Shown in pieces: positions 42,506 through 51,459 of a stretch of DNA of 64,000 nucleotides. A model generated the notes under the pieces. The model made no database searches and was not told where the DNA came from. It was given only the letters and a program-made list of their open reading frames with translations. This stretch comes from Candidatus Paceibacterota bacterium (GTDB lineage: Bacteria; Verrucomicrobiota; Verrucomicrobiia; Limisphaerales; UBA8199). The position numbers and the translations under genes were made by a program. How positions within the stretch are numbered: position 1 is the stretch's first letter; the number at the start of each line of letters is the position of its first letter. The DNA lies in NCBI GenBank assembly GCA_035452965.1, contig DAOTCE010000006.1, forward strand, positions 62,001-126,000, read 5' to 3'.

Positions 42506-45500
42506 TCACGGCAGAGGTTCAGGATGAAAACCGGCGCGCGCGATGCCCGCAAGAACTCGACAAGCCAGGGCATCGAGGCGCGGCGGCAAATTGGCCAGGC
42601 GGCCAGCGAAGAGTTCAGCGCCAAATCCGGCCAACTCGGAGCCGGAGTCTTGCGCCTGCCAATTCTCAATAACCTGTTCGGCATCGGCGATACGGCCGGA
42701 TAGTTTAAGGGCCAAGGCGCGGATCAAGTCACCAGTCCCCTGCCCTTCCTTGCGCGCCGGGATAGCCAGGATCCTGTCAAGGACCTGACGAGCGGCGGCT
42801 GGATTCTTCAGCGCAACTTGACACTGTGCGTCAAACCAATCCTCGAGCCGCTCGTCAAGGTCCTCGGGGTACGGCTTGCCCGCGCCGAGCGACTCCGGCC
42901 ACTGGCGGGCAGTGTTGACTAGGCGGAGCGCATCTTCGATCGCACCTGCCTGGAGGCGTTCGACGGCAAGCATCAAGTGGGCTTCGTGAAAGAGGGCTCG
43001 GGCCTCAGTAGTGCCTTCAGCAGGCAGGAGATGAAGCGATTTAAGGAACTCCGCTGCGGCTTGATATTGGCCGGTACGAAGCAGGCCCTTGGCGCGCAGC
43101 AGGGCCAGTGAGTCGTTCGTTGGGAAGCGCCGGGCGTAATCGGAGGCGACACTTAAGGCGGCAGCCGGGTCACTATGTCTGAGGTAGTTGCGCGCCAGCA
43201 TTGCACCATAGCGCCATTGAGCCGGGTCGAGCTGGGCGGCCCGCTCAAAATCCGACACAGCACTTTCCGCGATGAGTTGCGCGCGGGCGGCATAGAAAGG
43301 GGCAAAACGCGGTTCGTCGCCGCAGGCCGCAAGTAGTTTGCGGGCCTGAGGCTGTTGGCCCAGGTGCCACCTGATCAGAGCAAGGAAATAGTTGGCCTGC
43401 CAGGAGGGGCGCTGCTGCGCGGCCCACTCGAAAACAGGAATGGACTCGGGCCGGAACGGGAAGGCCAGTTCGAAGGATGCCACCCCGGCGCGGACGAGCA
43501 GGTTGGTGTCGCGCCGCAAGTACGCCAGCCAGTAAAGCACCTCAGGCGTCCGTGGCGCGAGGTCGAGAACGTTGGCGGCGTCGTTATCGAGTCCCACGCC
43601 ATGATACCAAACGGCCAGTTCGAGGAAGGTTTCGTGCGGCAGTTCGTTGAGGATGAGCGCGGTGAAATCGCTGGCGGTCTTCTTGCCGCGCAGGTATTGC
43701 TCGAAACGCGCGCAGTGGTTGATGGGGTCGAATCCAAGCAGGGCGGCCAATGCGGCATCCGCCCCGGCGTGGTCGCCTCGCAATCGCTGGACGCAGGCGC
43801 ATAGTTGCAGAGCTTCGAGGTTGCGGACGTTGCTATATAGACTCTCCCTGGCACTCGCGAGCGCGCGGTCATAGAGGCGCTCACGAAGGTATTCCCTGGC
43901 CAGCTCAGAGTTGGCGGCGCTGCGCCAGGCGGGCGAGAGCGCGGCAAGGCTGAAAGCTGCTTTAGCATCAGCGCAGCATCCCAGAGCGGCGCTGGCAAGG
44001 CCGATCTGGTAATTCGCACAGGGATCATAGGTATCAATGCTCAGCGCATGCCGTGCGAAACCGAGCGCCGCAGCCGAGTCGGCACGGCGATTGGCCAGGG
44101 CGGCCATTTCCACGAGTGCGGGCGCATAATTGGCATCTTGCTTCAAGCAGGCCTGAAATGACTCGGCGGCCTTGGCATAGCCGCGCTGACGCACCTCTTC
44201 CTTGCCCTTGAGATAAAGGCCGTAGACGGAGTTCCAGTCGAAGCCGGGCGGCGTGGCGATAGGTCGGTGGAGAACGTCCCCATCACCTGCGGTGTATTGC
44301 AGCCTATCGCCGCCCACGCGCACTCGCAGCGCCCTGGGCGGCGCGGCAAGCGGTACAATTTCCTCCACCGGCCGCATGGGCTTGAGGGACAGTTCTCGCG
44401 CCGCGAGCAGGCGCTCGCCATCGAACACTTCGAGTTTGTCGCGCAGCGGCCGGGCAGGCGAGATGCGGATAGTGAGGTGGTCGTCCTGGGCAGTAACATT
44501 TAGCGCACCCCAGCTACTGGCGGTGACGAAGCCCTTGGTGCCTTTCACCGGCAGCCAGTGCTCGGTCCAGGTATCCGTGGCGTAAGGCGGGAATTCGGCA
44601 TGCTTGAAGGGGGTCAGCGTGCTGGAGCTATCGGCTTGGTTGAACAGGCGGCCAGACTGGACTTCGACATATTGGCCGCTGGTATCGGTCAGGAGGTCCT
44701 CCCAGATCATCCCCTCGCGGGACAGGCCCCAAATCCAAATCTTGCGGCCTGGCTTGTCACCGTAAGCCGCGCAATGTGCCATACCGAAGTCCTCGTCGTG
44801 CCAGTAACCGCCAAAGAAGTCGGCAAGCCGGCCCAGGACATGGTAGGATTTGTAGCTGCCGAAGTCATTCCGCTCATACCAAGAGAGGTTGCGTTGGCGC
44901 TTTGGTTCAATGGGCCATTCATGTACGCTACCGTCGTGACCAATGTAGTGCGTGCCGGGATGGATGAATTCGAGTTTGCCGGCCGCTCTGATGCCGACGT
45001 TCATCCAGGTGTAATACGGCTGCTCGGCGCCCGAGGAGTTGTGCCACAACGAGCGTGTGGAAAAGCAGGCTTGACCCGGCGGCAGGTTGATTTCCAATCG
45101 CCACGTCGTGCGCGTAAGCAGATCCAGCACACCGATAATACAACTGGCGCTGCCGTCGGGGTTACGGCGGGCGAGGTAATCCACCGGCGAGAAGCAGTTG
45201 GGGGTGTGGCCGATGATGCCGTAATTGGCTTCGATACCGCCGCTGGTCCAAGGTCCGCGCATTGAGATGTCGCGGAATTTTACAACGTGGTTGAAGTAGA
45301 TGAAGGGCTTGCCGGTTGTCTTGTCAATCGCGGTCCAGACCTTCCCACCAACCTCGGGCAGGATAAGGATTTGCAGGTATTGATTGGAAAGTTCCACAAC
45401 CTTCCACTTCTTCTGGATCGGCTTGTCGGTGAAGCCATCGTAACGGAAGTAGGGGTAGTACCGGGACATAGACGGAACGGGGTCCGGGTCGGAATAAGGG

Positions 45501-45655
45501 TAGGTCGTGAAGACACAATCGTATTCTCTGATTGTCGCTTTGGCACCCGCTGCCACGAAAGGCACACATAGAATCAACAGCGAAGCCACGAAGACGGGAA
45601 ACCCCGAGCGAAGCTTACGGAGGAGCCCAGCGCATAAGCTAGAATTCCGTTCCAT
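42506..45655 (-). CDS. Secreted DUF5107 plus TPR protein
   Basis: A 1049-residue protein with a hydrophobic N-terminal signal (about residues 18-37). Residues about 45-400 match DUF5107 (TTYPYSDPDPVPSM, LPEVGGKVWTAIDKTTG, FNHVVKFRDISMRGPWTSGGIE), a galactose-mutarotase-like fold. The second half is a long array of TPR-like helical repeats (YAKAAESFQACLKQDANYAPALVEMA and onward). Function is unknown; such proteins often sit in carbohydrate loci. It begins 26 bases after the isomerase stop at 45682, so they probably form one operon. Confidence 0.85.
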   Translation of the reverse strand: MERNSSLCAGLLRKLRSGFPVFVASLLILCVPFVAAGAKATIREYDCVFTTYPYSDPDPVPSMSRYYPYFRYDGFTDKPIQKKWKVVELSNQYLQILILPEVGGKVWTAIDKTTGKPFIYFNHVVKFRDISMRGPWTSGGIEANYGIIGHTPNCFSPVDYLARRNPDGSASCIIGVLDLLTRTTWRLEINLPPGQACFSTRSLWHNSSGAEQPYYTWMNVGIRAAGKLEFIHPGTHYIGHDGSVHEWPIEPKRQRNLSWYERNDFGSYKSYHVLGRLADFFGGYWHDEDFGMAHCAAYGDKPGRKIWIWGLSREGMIWEDLLTDTSGQYVEVQSGRLFNQADSSSTLTPFKHAEFPPYATDTWTEHWLPVKGTKGFVTASSWGALNVTAQDDHLTIRISPARPLRDKLEVFDGERLLAARELSLKPMRPVEEIVPLAAPPRALRVRVGGDRLQYTAGDGDVLHRPIATPPGFDWNSVYGLYLKGKEEVRQRGYAKAAESFQACLKQDANYAPALVEMAALANRRADSAAALGFARHALSIDTYDPCANYQIGLASAALGCCADAKAAFSLAALSPAWRSAANSELAREYLRERLYDRALASARESLYSNVRNLEALQLCACVQRLRGDHAGADAALAALLGFDPINHCARFEQYLRGKKTASDFTALILNELPHETFLELAVWYHGVGLDNDAANVLDLAPRTPEVLYWLAYLRRDTNLLVRAGVASFELAFPFRPESIPVFEWAAQQRPSWQANYFLALIRWHLGQQPQARKLLAACGDEPRFAPFYAARAQLIAESAVSDFERAAQLDPAQWRYGAMLARNYLRHSDPAAALSVASDYARRFPTNDSLALLRAKGLLRTGQYQAAAEFLKSLHLLPAEGTTEARALFHEAHLMLAVERLQAGAIEDALRLVNTARQWPESLGAGKPYPEDLDERLEDWFDAQCQVALKNPAAARQVLDRILAIPARKEGQGTGDLIRALALKLSGRIADAEQVIENWQAQDSGSELAGFGAELFAGRLANLPPRLDALACRVLAGIARAGFHPEPLP

Positions 45656-45681
45656 CGTCCGCGCCTTCCTGTCTTAGTTGT

Positions 45682-46593
45682 TCAAAAGTAAGGCTCCAGT
45701 ACATTCCTGGCGACCCGGAGCGCCTGCTTCCGCCCGGCAAGCGTCTTGCCGAAGGTGTCATCTTCGACCTCAATACACACGGGGCCGTCGTAGCCGATCT
45801 CATAGAGTGCGGCCATGTACTTGGCCCAGTTGATGTCGCCCAGCCCCGGAATGCGCGGCGTATGCCATTCTTTGGGAAACGCGAAGACGCCCACCTCGTT
45901 TAGGCGCTCAGGATGTACGATCATGTCCTTGGCGTGCAGGTGGAAGAACCTGGACTTAAACTCGCGCAGCGGGCTAAGCGGGTCCATGTGCTGCAACACC
46001 AGATGCGACGGGTCGTAGTTGAGACCGAAGTTCCGGGAGGGAATATCGCTAAACATGCGCCGCCAAATGAAGGGGCTGATCGCGAGGTTCTTGCCGCCGG
46101 GCCACTCGTCGCGGGAGAAGGACATCGGGCAGTTCTCGATGCCGACCTTGACGCCATGGTCCTCGGCGAAGGCGATGATCGGCTTCCAAACCTTAAGGAA
46201 CCGGGGCCAGTTCTCGTCCACCGTCCTGTTACAGTCACGGCCCACGAAGGTGTTGGCGCATTTGAGACCGAGCGCCTCGGCGGCGAGAATGACCTTTCTG
46301 AAATGGCTCACCGCAGTCCGGGAAACCACGGGGTCCGGGTCCAGCGGGTTGGGATAATATCCCAGGGCGGAAATGCTGACGCCGTGCTTCGCGCACAGGG
46401 CGTTGACGTCATCCGCCCGCACGCGAGTGAAGCCGCTAACGTCAATGTGTGTTACGCCAGCGAATCTCCGTTCGGCCTTGCCGACAGGCCAGCACATGAC
46501 CTCGACGCAAGCAAATCGTTCGGCGGCGGCAAATTCGAGAACCTGGTTCAGGTTGAGTTCAGGAAGGATGGCGGTGACGAATCCGAGTTTCAT
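45682..46593 (-). CDS. Sugar phosphate isomerase/epimerase, cytosolic TIM barrel
   Basis: A 303-residue protein with no signal peptide. It has the AP-endonuclease-2-like barrel with expected metal ligands: GIENCPM (Glu), LNYDPSHL (Asp/His), FFHLHAKDM (His) and CIEVEDDTF (Glu). The reaction is undefined; family members include hydroxypyruvate isomerases, IolE/IolI and tagatose epimerases. It is the first gene of the pair with the DUF5107 protein. Confidence 0.88.
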   Translation of the reverse strand: MKLGFVTAILPELNLNQVLEFAAAERFACVEVMCWPVGKAERRFAGVTHIDVSGFTRVRADDVNALCAKHGVSISALGYYPNPLDPDPVVSRTAVSHFRKVILAAEALGLKCANTFVGRDCNRTVDENWPRFLKVWKPIIAFAEDHGVKVGIENCPMSFSRDEWPGGKNLAISPFIWRRMFSDIPSRNFGLNYDPSHLVLQHMDPLSPLREFKSRFFHLHAKDMIVHPERLNEVGVFAFPKEWHTPRIPGLGDINWAKYMAALYEIGYDGPVCIEVEDDTFGKTLAGRKQALRVARNVLEPYF

Positions 46594-46837
46594 ATGGCGA
46601 TAGTTTGATGGTTGATTTTCGGTGAATGTGCCGAATCATCAATCGGAGTGCCATGCAAAAATGCCGGGATGCGGAGCGCATTTTCAGCTTGAAAGGCGCC
46701 GGGCAACCGGCATCACTACGTGGAACGTCTATGCATGACTCGATTCACCAGCGGAATTTCCTGCAACGCACCCACTCTGCTGCCGGGGGTTTGAATAGAG
46801 TCCAGAGTCCATAGTCCAATGGTAGCGAACTACTATT

Positions 46838-47740
46838 ATGAGAAAACTAGCATTATTGAGCTTAACCATCCTCACTTGTACGTCTCTGCTGGGCCAGGAC
46901 GCCGCCAAGGCTTCCAGCGCGGCTGACAAGCTGGGCTGGCAGATGGCTATTCATGCCTACACGTTCCGCAAGTTCTCCATCTTCGAGTGCATAGACAAGA
47001 CTGCCGCGCTCGGTTTGAAGTGTATGAGCCTGTCCGGCAGCGTCAGCCTCGATGGCAAGAACAGCGTTCCCACAGTAACCCTCTCCGACAAGGACGCCGA
47101 GGCGATCAAGAAGGCGGCGGCAGACAAGGGGATCAAGCTGGTCAACATCGGCGTGGTGAAGCTGCCGCCCGACGAGGCCGAGAGCCGGAAGGTCTTCGAG
47201 TTCGCCAGGAAGATGGGCATTGATACACTGGTGCCAGAGCCCGAACCGGCGGCACTCGACCTCGTCGAGAAGCTGTGCAAGGAGTACAACATCAAGGTGG
47301 CCATCCACAACCATCCCAAGCCATCGCGGTATTGGAACCCCGACACCGTCCTCGAAGCCGTCAAAGGTCGCAGCCCCCTCATGGGCGCCTGCGCCGACAC
47401 GGGCCATTGGCTTCGCTCCGGGCTCGACCCGGTGGAGTGCTTGAAGAAGCTCGAAGGGCGCGTCATCTGCCTCCACTTCAAAGACTTGGTGTCGGAAGAC
47501 CCCAACGCGCAAACCCCAGCCAAGAAAAAGAAGAAGAGCGAATCCAAAGCGATGCACGACGTACCCTGGGGCACCGGCGTGGGCAACGTGAAGGCGCAAA
47601 TGGCCGAACTGAAGCGTCAAGGCTTCCGAGGTGCCTACTGCGTGGAGTACGAATACAACTGGGACAACTCGATGCCCGAGATCGCGAAGTGCGTGCAGTT
47701 CTTCAACGCCACTTGCGCCGAGCTGGCCAAGCGGCGATAA
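46838..47740 (+). CDS. Secreted sugar isomerase/epimerase-like TIM barrel
   Basis: A 300-residue product with a signal peptide (MRKLALLSLTILTCTSLLGQ; cleavage near there, lipobox not perfect). The barrel motifs KVAIHNHPK, GACADTGHWLRSG, VICLHFKDL and YCVEYEYNWDNS carry the usual Glu/Asp/His ligand pattern. A lysine-rich stretch (PAKKKKKSESK) near residue 230 is unusual for a secreted protein. It is divergent from the cytosolic isomerase. Confidence 0.85.
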   Translation: MRKLALLSLTILTCTSLLGQDAAKASSAADKLGWQMAIHAYTFRKFSIFECIDKTAALGLKCMSLSGSVSLDGKNSVPTVTLSDKDAEAIKKAAADKGIKLVNIGVVKLPPDEAESRKVFEFARKMGIDTLVPEPEPAALDLVEKLCKEYNIKVAIHNHPKPSRYWNPDTVLEAVKGRSPLMGACADTGHWLRSGLDPVECLKKLEGRVICLHFKDLVSEDPNAQTPAKKKKKSESKAMHDVPWGTGVGNVKAQMAELKRQGFRGAYCVEYEYNWDNSMPEIAKCVQFFNATCAELAKRR

Positions 47741-47776
47741 CCGTTTTAACGCGCGGATTTCACCCCCGTCCTCTGG

Positions 47777-47796
47777 CGCAGGCTTCCAAGCCTGCG
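47777..47796. repeat. Short perfect inverted repeat
   Basis: CGCAGGCTT and AAGCCTGCG are separated by CC, giving a 9-bp stem with a very small loop. It lies in the 170-bp convergent gap after the secreted isomerase gene. No T-run follows, so it is not labelled a terminator, though it could serve as one or be a small dispersed repeat. Confidence 0.5.
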
Positions 47797-47913
47797 ACCC
47801 CGGGGGGGCAAACCGACGTCCTGACCCGCTTAATAGTCGGCGATACCGCAGACTCGCAGGGCTGCGTTGCAGGACCGGCTGCGATCGGCAGGCTCAGCCA
47901 CGCGGAAGCTGGA

Positions 47914-49773
47914 TTACGCTTTCTTGGCTTCCTTGGCCCAAGTGTCCTTCAAGGGTATGGTCCGGTTAAACACCAAGGTGGGGACGGTCGGACCACTCGG
48001 CCGGTCCTCCCGGCTAGATGACCCTGCCGTGCTGTCCTTATCAAGCGTGAAGTAACCCAGACGCTCAAACTGGTAGCGAAGCTCTGGTTTGGCATCCTTG
48101 AGGCTCGGCTCGCATTTGGCAGTCACAACCTCCAAAGAGTGCGGGTTGAGATGCTGCTTGAAGTCGCCGCTGGCATCAGGCTCGGCGACGGTGAATAGAC
48201 GGTCATAGAGCCGCACCTCAGCGTCGATGGCATGCGCGGCGCTAACCCAGTGGACTGTGCCTTTGACTTTGCGGGCGGCGGTGGGACCGCCGGTCTTGCT
48301 GCCGAGGTCGGCGGTGCAGCGGAGTTCCACCACCTGCCCGGCAGCGTCCTTGACCACTTCGTCGCACTTGATGATGTAGGCGTACTTGAGGCGCACTTCG
48401 CCGCCCGGACGCAGGCGGAAGTATTTAGGCGGCGGTGTCTCCATAAAGTCGTCGCGCTCAATGTACAACTCGCGGCCGAAGGGGACCTTGCGCTTGCCGG
48501 CGCCCAGGTCCTCGGGGTTGTTGACGGCTTCCACTTCTTCGACCTGGCCGGCGGGGCAATTGGTGATGACGACCTTGATCGGGCGGAGCACGGCGAGGCG
48601 GCGGAGGGCGCGGCGGTTGAGGTCCTCTCGCATGCAAAACTCCAGGACGGACACGTCGGTGATGCCGTTGTACTTGGTGATGCCGATATTGTAGGCGAAG
48701 TCGCGCAGCGCCTCCGGAGTGACGCCGCGCCGCCGCAGACCGCTGATGGTCGGCATGCGGGGATCGTCCCAGCCGGAAACGAGGTTCTCGTTGACGAGCT
48801 GCATCAGCTTGCGCTTGCTCATCACGGTGTAACCCAGGCTCAGGCGGGCGAATTCATACTGGTGCGGCAGGGGCCGAGGCAAGTCTAGCTGTTCGAGTAT
48901 CCAATCGTAGAGCGGGCGGTGCACCTCGAACTCCAGCGTGCAAATCGAGTGGGTGATACCCTCGATGTAATCGCTAAGGCAGTGGGCAAAATCGTACATC
49001 GGGTAAATGCACCATTTGGCGCCCGTATGGTGATGCTCGGTGTGGCGAATGCGGTACAGGACCGGGTCGCGCATCCAGATATTCGGCGACGCCATGTCAA
49101 TCTTCGCGCGCAGCGTGCGCGTGCCATCCGGGAACTCGCCATCCTTCATCCGGATGAAGAGGTCCATGTTTTCCTCGACGGAACGGGTTCGGAAAGGGCT
49201 CTCCTTGCCGGGGCGCTCCGGCGAACCGCGATACTTGTCAGTGTCTTCGGCGGAAAGGTCGTCCACGTAGGCGACACCCTTCTTGATAAGCTGCAAGGCG
49301 TATTCGTAGGTTTGGTCGAAATAGTCGCTGGCGTAGAAGGGCTCCAGCGGGATGTTGGACGTTCCTGTTATCGGCGCCAGGTAGAAATCAGTTTTGCCGC
49401 TGACGGTCTGGGCTTCGGCCAGTTTGCCCTTGGGCTTGAACCCGAGCCGGTCATCCGCCCAGGCGCTGATGAGCCATTTCACATCTTCGGTGATGGAGTC
49501 CACATACTCGACGTCTTCCTTGGTTGGGTTGGTGTCGTCCATGCGCAGGTTGCAGATGCCGCCGAACTCGCGGGCGATGCCGAAGTTGAGGCAGATGGAT
49601 TTGGCGTGCCCGATGTGCAGGTAGCCGTTCGGTTCCGGAGGGAAGCGGGTGTGGATTTGCGGGTATTTCTTCTCGGCCACGTGGGCGGCGACGATGTCGC
49701 GGATGAAGTCCGAGGGAGCCGCAGCGGCGCCGGCCGCGGTGGCAGGTTCAGAAGCTTTATTAGCCATAGTCAT
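47914..49773 (-). CDS. glnS: Glutaminyl-tRNA synthetase
   Basis: A 619-residue class I synthetase. RFPPEPNGYLHIGHAKS (HIGH), KAKIDMASPN/RAKIDMASP region, CIYPMYDFAHC and VMSKRKLMQL (KMSKS equivalent) are diagnostic of GlnRS and not GluRS. Compared with E. coli there is an approximately 30-residue insertion after WLISAWAD (with GKLAEAQTVSGKTDFYLAP). The C-terminal beta-barrel anticodon domain is present. The start is at 49773 or 49767; upstream in-frame codons lack support. It runs antisense to the isomerase gene. Confidence 0.95.
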   Translation of the reverse strand: MTMANKASEPATAAGAAAAPSDFIRDIVAAHVAEKKYPQIHTRFPPEPNGYLHIGHAKSICLNFGIAREFGGICNLRMDDTNPTKEDVEYVDSITEDVKWLISAWADDRLGFKPKGKLAEAQTVSGKTDFYLAPITGTSNIPLEPFYASDYFDQTYEYALQLIKKGVAYVDDLSAEDTDKYRGSPERPGKESPFRTRSVEENMDLFIRMKDGEFPDGTRTLRAKIDMASPNIWMRDPVLYRIRHTEHHHTGAKWCIYPMYDFAHCLSDYIEGITHSICTLEFEVHRPLYDWILEQLDLPRPLPHQYEFARLSLGYTVMSKRKLMQLVNENLVSGWDDPRMPTISGLRRRGVTPEALRDFAYNIGITKYNGITDVSVLEFCMREDLNRRALRRLAVLRPIKVVITNCPAGQVEEVEAVNNPEDLGAGKRKVPFGRELYIERDDFMETPPPKYFRLRPGGEVRLKYAYIIKCDEVVKDAAGQVVELRCTADLGSKTGGPTAARKVKGTVHWVSAAHAIDAEVRLYDRLFTVAEPDASGDFKQHLNPHSLEVVTAKCEPSLKDAKPELRYQFERLGYFTLDKDSTAGSSSREDRPSGPTVPTLVFNRTIPLKDTWAKEAKKA

Positions 49774-50703
49774 TGAATGTGGGGCGGAGGGTAACAGGAG
49801 GTTCGGGCAATGTCCAATTTGCTTTCCTTCCGCAAAGCCCTCGGGTGTTGTCGCGCTCGGTCCGGGCGTTGTCATGTCTCTTGCATCCGTCATTGTCCGC
49901 CACATGGTCGCCCATGGCTTTTTCCACTGCTTCGACGCCCTTCCAAACCTCGCAGGATTGAGCCTAAGTGCGTGATTTCGCGAATCCACTAACTTATTGC
50001 CTACCCATTGCGCAGAATCCCAGCTTGGCCGGCATCTGTTGGAATTGTCTCACCGAGCGGGTAAGAAGCTCAAGACCTGCGCCGCAAGCCGGGTGATTCT
50101 GGCCACGCCCGCCGAGCGCCGCCCCAACCACTGGATCCACCCGTCCTCCTCCTGGGCGCGAGGCACGCCAACCCCAAAGCCAGCTACGGCGCTGCGACGG
50201 CGACCATCCAGTGGGACTACGGTGTGTATCCCATGAGGGTCGACCCACATGGGATACACACCGGGATGTAACAGGCTTCACGACGTGGTCGCCCGGTCAC
50301 TTCTGGCTGTGGGAGGCTGTGAGGGCGGATGTGCTCGGGAGGCCTCACTGTCTCAAAAATGGACACGGCGCCGATTTCCACCCGGGCGCCTGTTCGGTTC
50401 AGGAATGGGGAATTGTATGAATGGATTGCGGTATCTAAGGGAGTGTTCACTATCCACGCCCCACCGGATGCGCTTACGTGCGCTCAGTGGGCGCACCACC
50501 TGCCATTGGCGTTCGTATGGCGTGATATCCGCTCGTGCTTAGCTCGTATTCCGCTGATATTCCGCTCATACTCCTGCTCTCCGGCCGCTGCCGTGAACGT
50601 CCCGCGTAATGGCGTGCCGCTCAGGATGCGAGAAAGGAATTGGTGGTTTGACACGACTTGGGGCTTGTGGAGTCTGCCGGTGTGGCTGTAAGAAAGCGGC
50701 GTG
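49774..50703. other. 0.93-kb gene-free stretch with dispersed element copy 3
   Basis: The stretch is between divergent glnS and purN. It contains copy 3 of the palindromic element. No frame has coding support. 49774-50090 and 50400-50700 show nothing recognisable beyond likely promoter space. Confidence 0.6.
50100..50385 (-). repeat. Dispersed palindromic element, copy 3
   Basis: The palindrome spans 50220-50263 with arms CGGTGTGTATCCCATG, one A/A mismatch (50236/50247), then GGGTC meeting GACCC. Copies 1 and 2 have GGGGAGC/GCTCCCC at the same place, so the centre has changed on both arms together while the total length is unchanged. About 80 bp to the right (50342) is the block CCTCACTGTCTCAAAAATGG, matching copy 1. 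Orientation is that of copy 1. Confidence 0.8.
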
Positions 50704-51330
50704 ATGGTTGAACGCAAATTCCGCATCGGGGTGCTGGGCTCGGGCAAGGGCTCGAACTTCGTGGCTATTGCCGACGCCTGCCGGATGGGCACAGTGGCGG
50801 CGGAAGTGGCACTGGTGTTGAGCGACGTGGCAGAGGCGGGCATCCTTGAGCACGCGAACGATCGAGGAATTCCAGCGCGATACATTCCACCCGGCAAGTA
50901 TCGCACCAGGCTGGAAGAGGAGACGGAACGAGCGTACATCGAGGCGCTGCGCGCCGCCGAGGTGGATTTGGTTGTGCTGGCTGGGTTCATGCGGGTGCTC
51001 AAGGAAGCGCTGCTGGGCGCCTACGCGAGGCGCATCATCAATATTCACCCGTCCCTGCTGCCTGCTTTTCCCGGGCTGGAAGCCTGGAAGCAGGCTTTGG
51101 CGCATGGGGTGAAGGTGACAGGATGCACGGTGCATTTCGTGGATGCGGGGGTTGATTCCGGCCCCATCATCGGCCAGCAGACCGTGCCGGTTTTGGATGA
51201 AGATACGCCCGAGACGCTGCACCAGCGCATTCATGCGGCGGAACACGTCTTGTATCCGCGATGCGTCGCAGCAATTGCGCGCGACGACATCACCGTCCGA
51301 GGCAGGCGCGTGCTGTGGCGCACGGCCTGA
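50704..51330 (+). CDS. purN: Phosphoribosylglycinamide formyltransferase
   Basis: A 208-residue GAR transformylase of purine synthesis. RIGVLGSGKGSNF is the phosphate loop. IINIHPSLLPAFPGLEAWKQ carries the catalytic Asn/His and VTGCTVHFVDAGVDSGPII the Asp. The GTG at 50701 immediately precedes ATG 50704. It shares direction with hisG about 130 bp downstream. Confidence 0.96.
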   Translation: MVERKFRIGVLGSGKGSNFVAIADACRMGTVAAEVALVLSDVAEAGILEHANDRGIPARYIPPGKYRTRLEEETERAYIEALRAAEVDLVVLAGFMRVLKEALLGAYARRIINIHPSLLPAFPGLEAWKQALAHGVKVTGCTVHFVDAGVDSGPIIGQQTVPVLDEDTPETLHQRIHAAEHVLYPRCVAAIARDDITVRGRRVLWRTA

Positions 51331-51459
51331 CCGGCTTGAGGCGGCGCCAAGAAAAAGGTCGCTTTGGCGGGGGGGTTGTGGCAAATAGGACCGTTCACAC
51401 GAGCGGGCGAATCAGCGAAGTGCTCTTCGCGTCCTCGTGCCAGAGAGCCAATTAACAGC

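Noticed and set aside
47777..47796. Rho-independent terminator after the isomerase gene
   Set aside because: A good stem is present but the loop is only two bases and no T-run follows.
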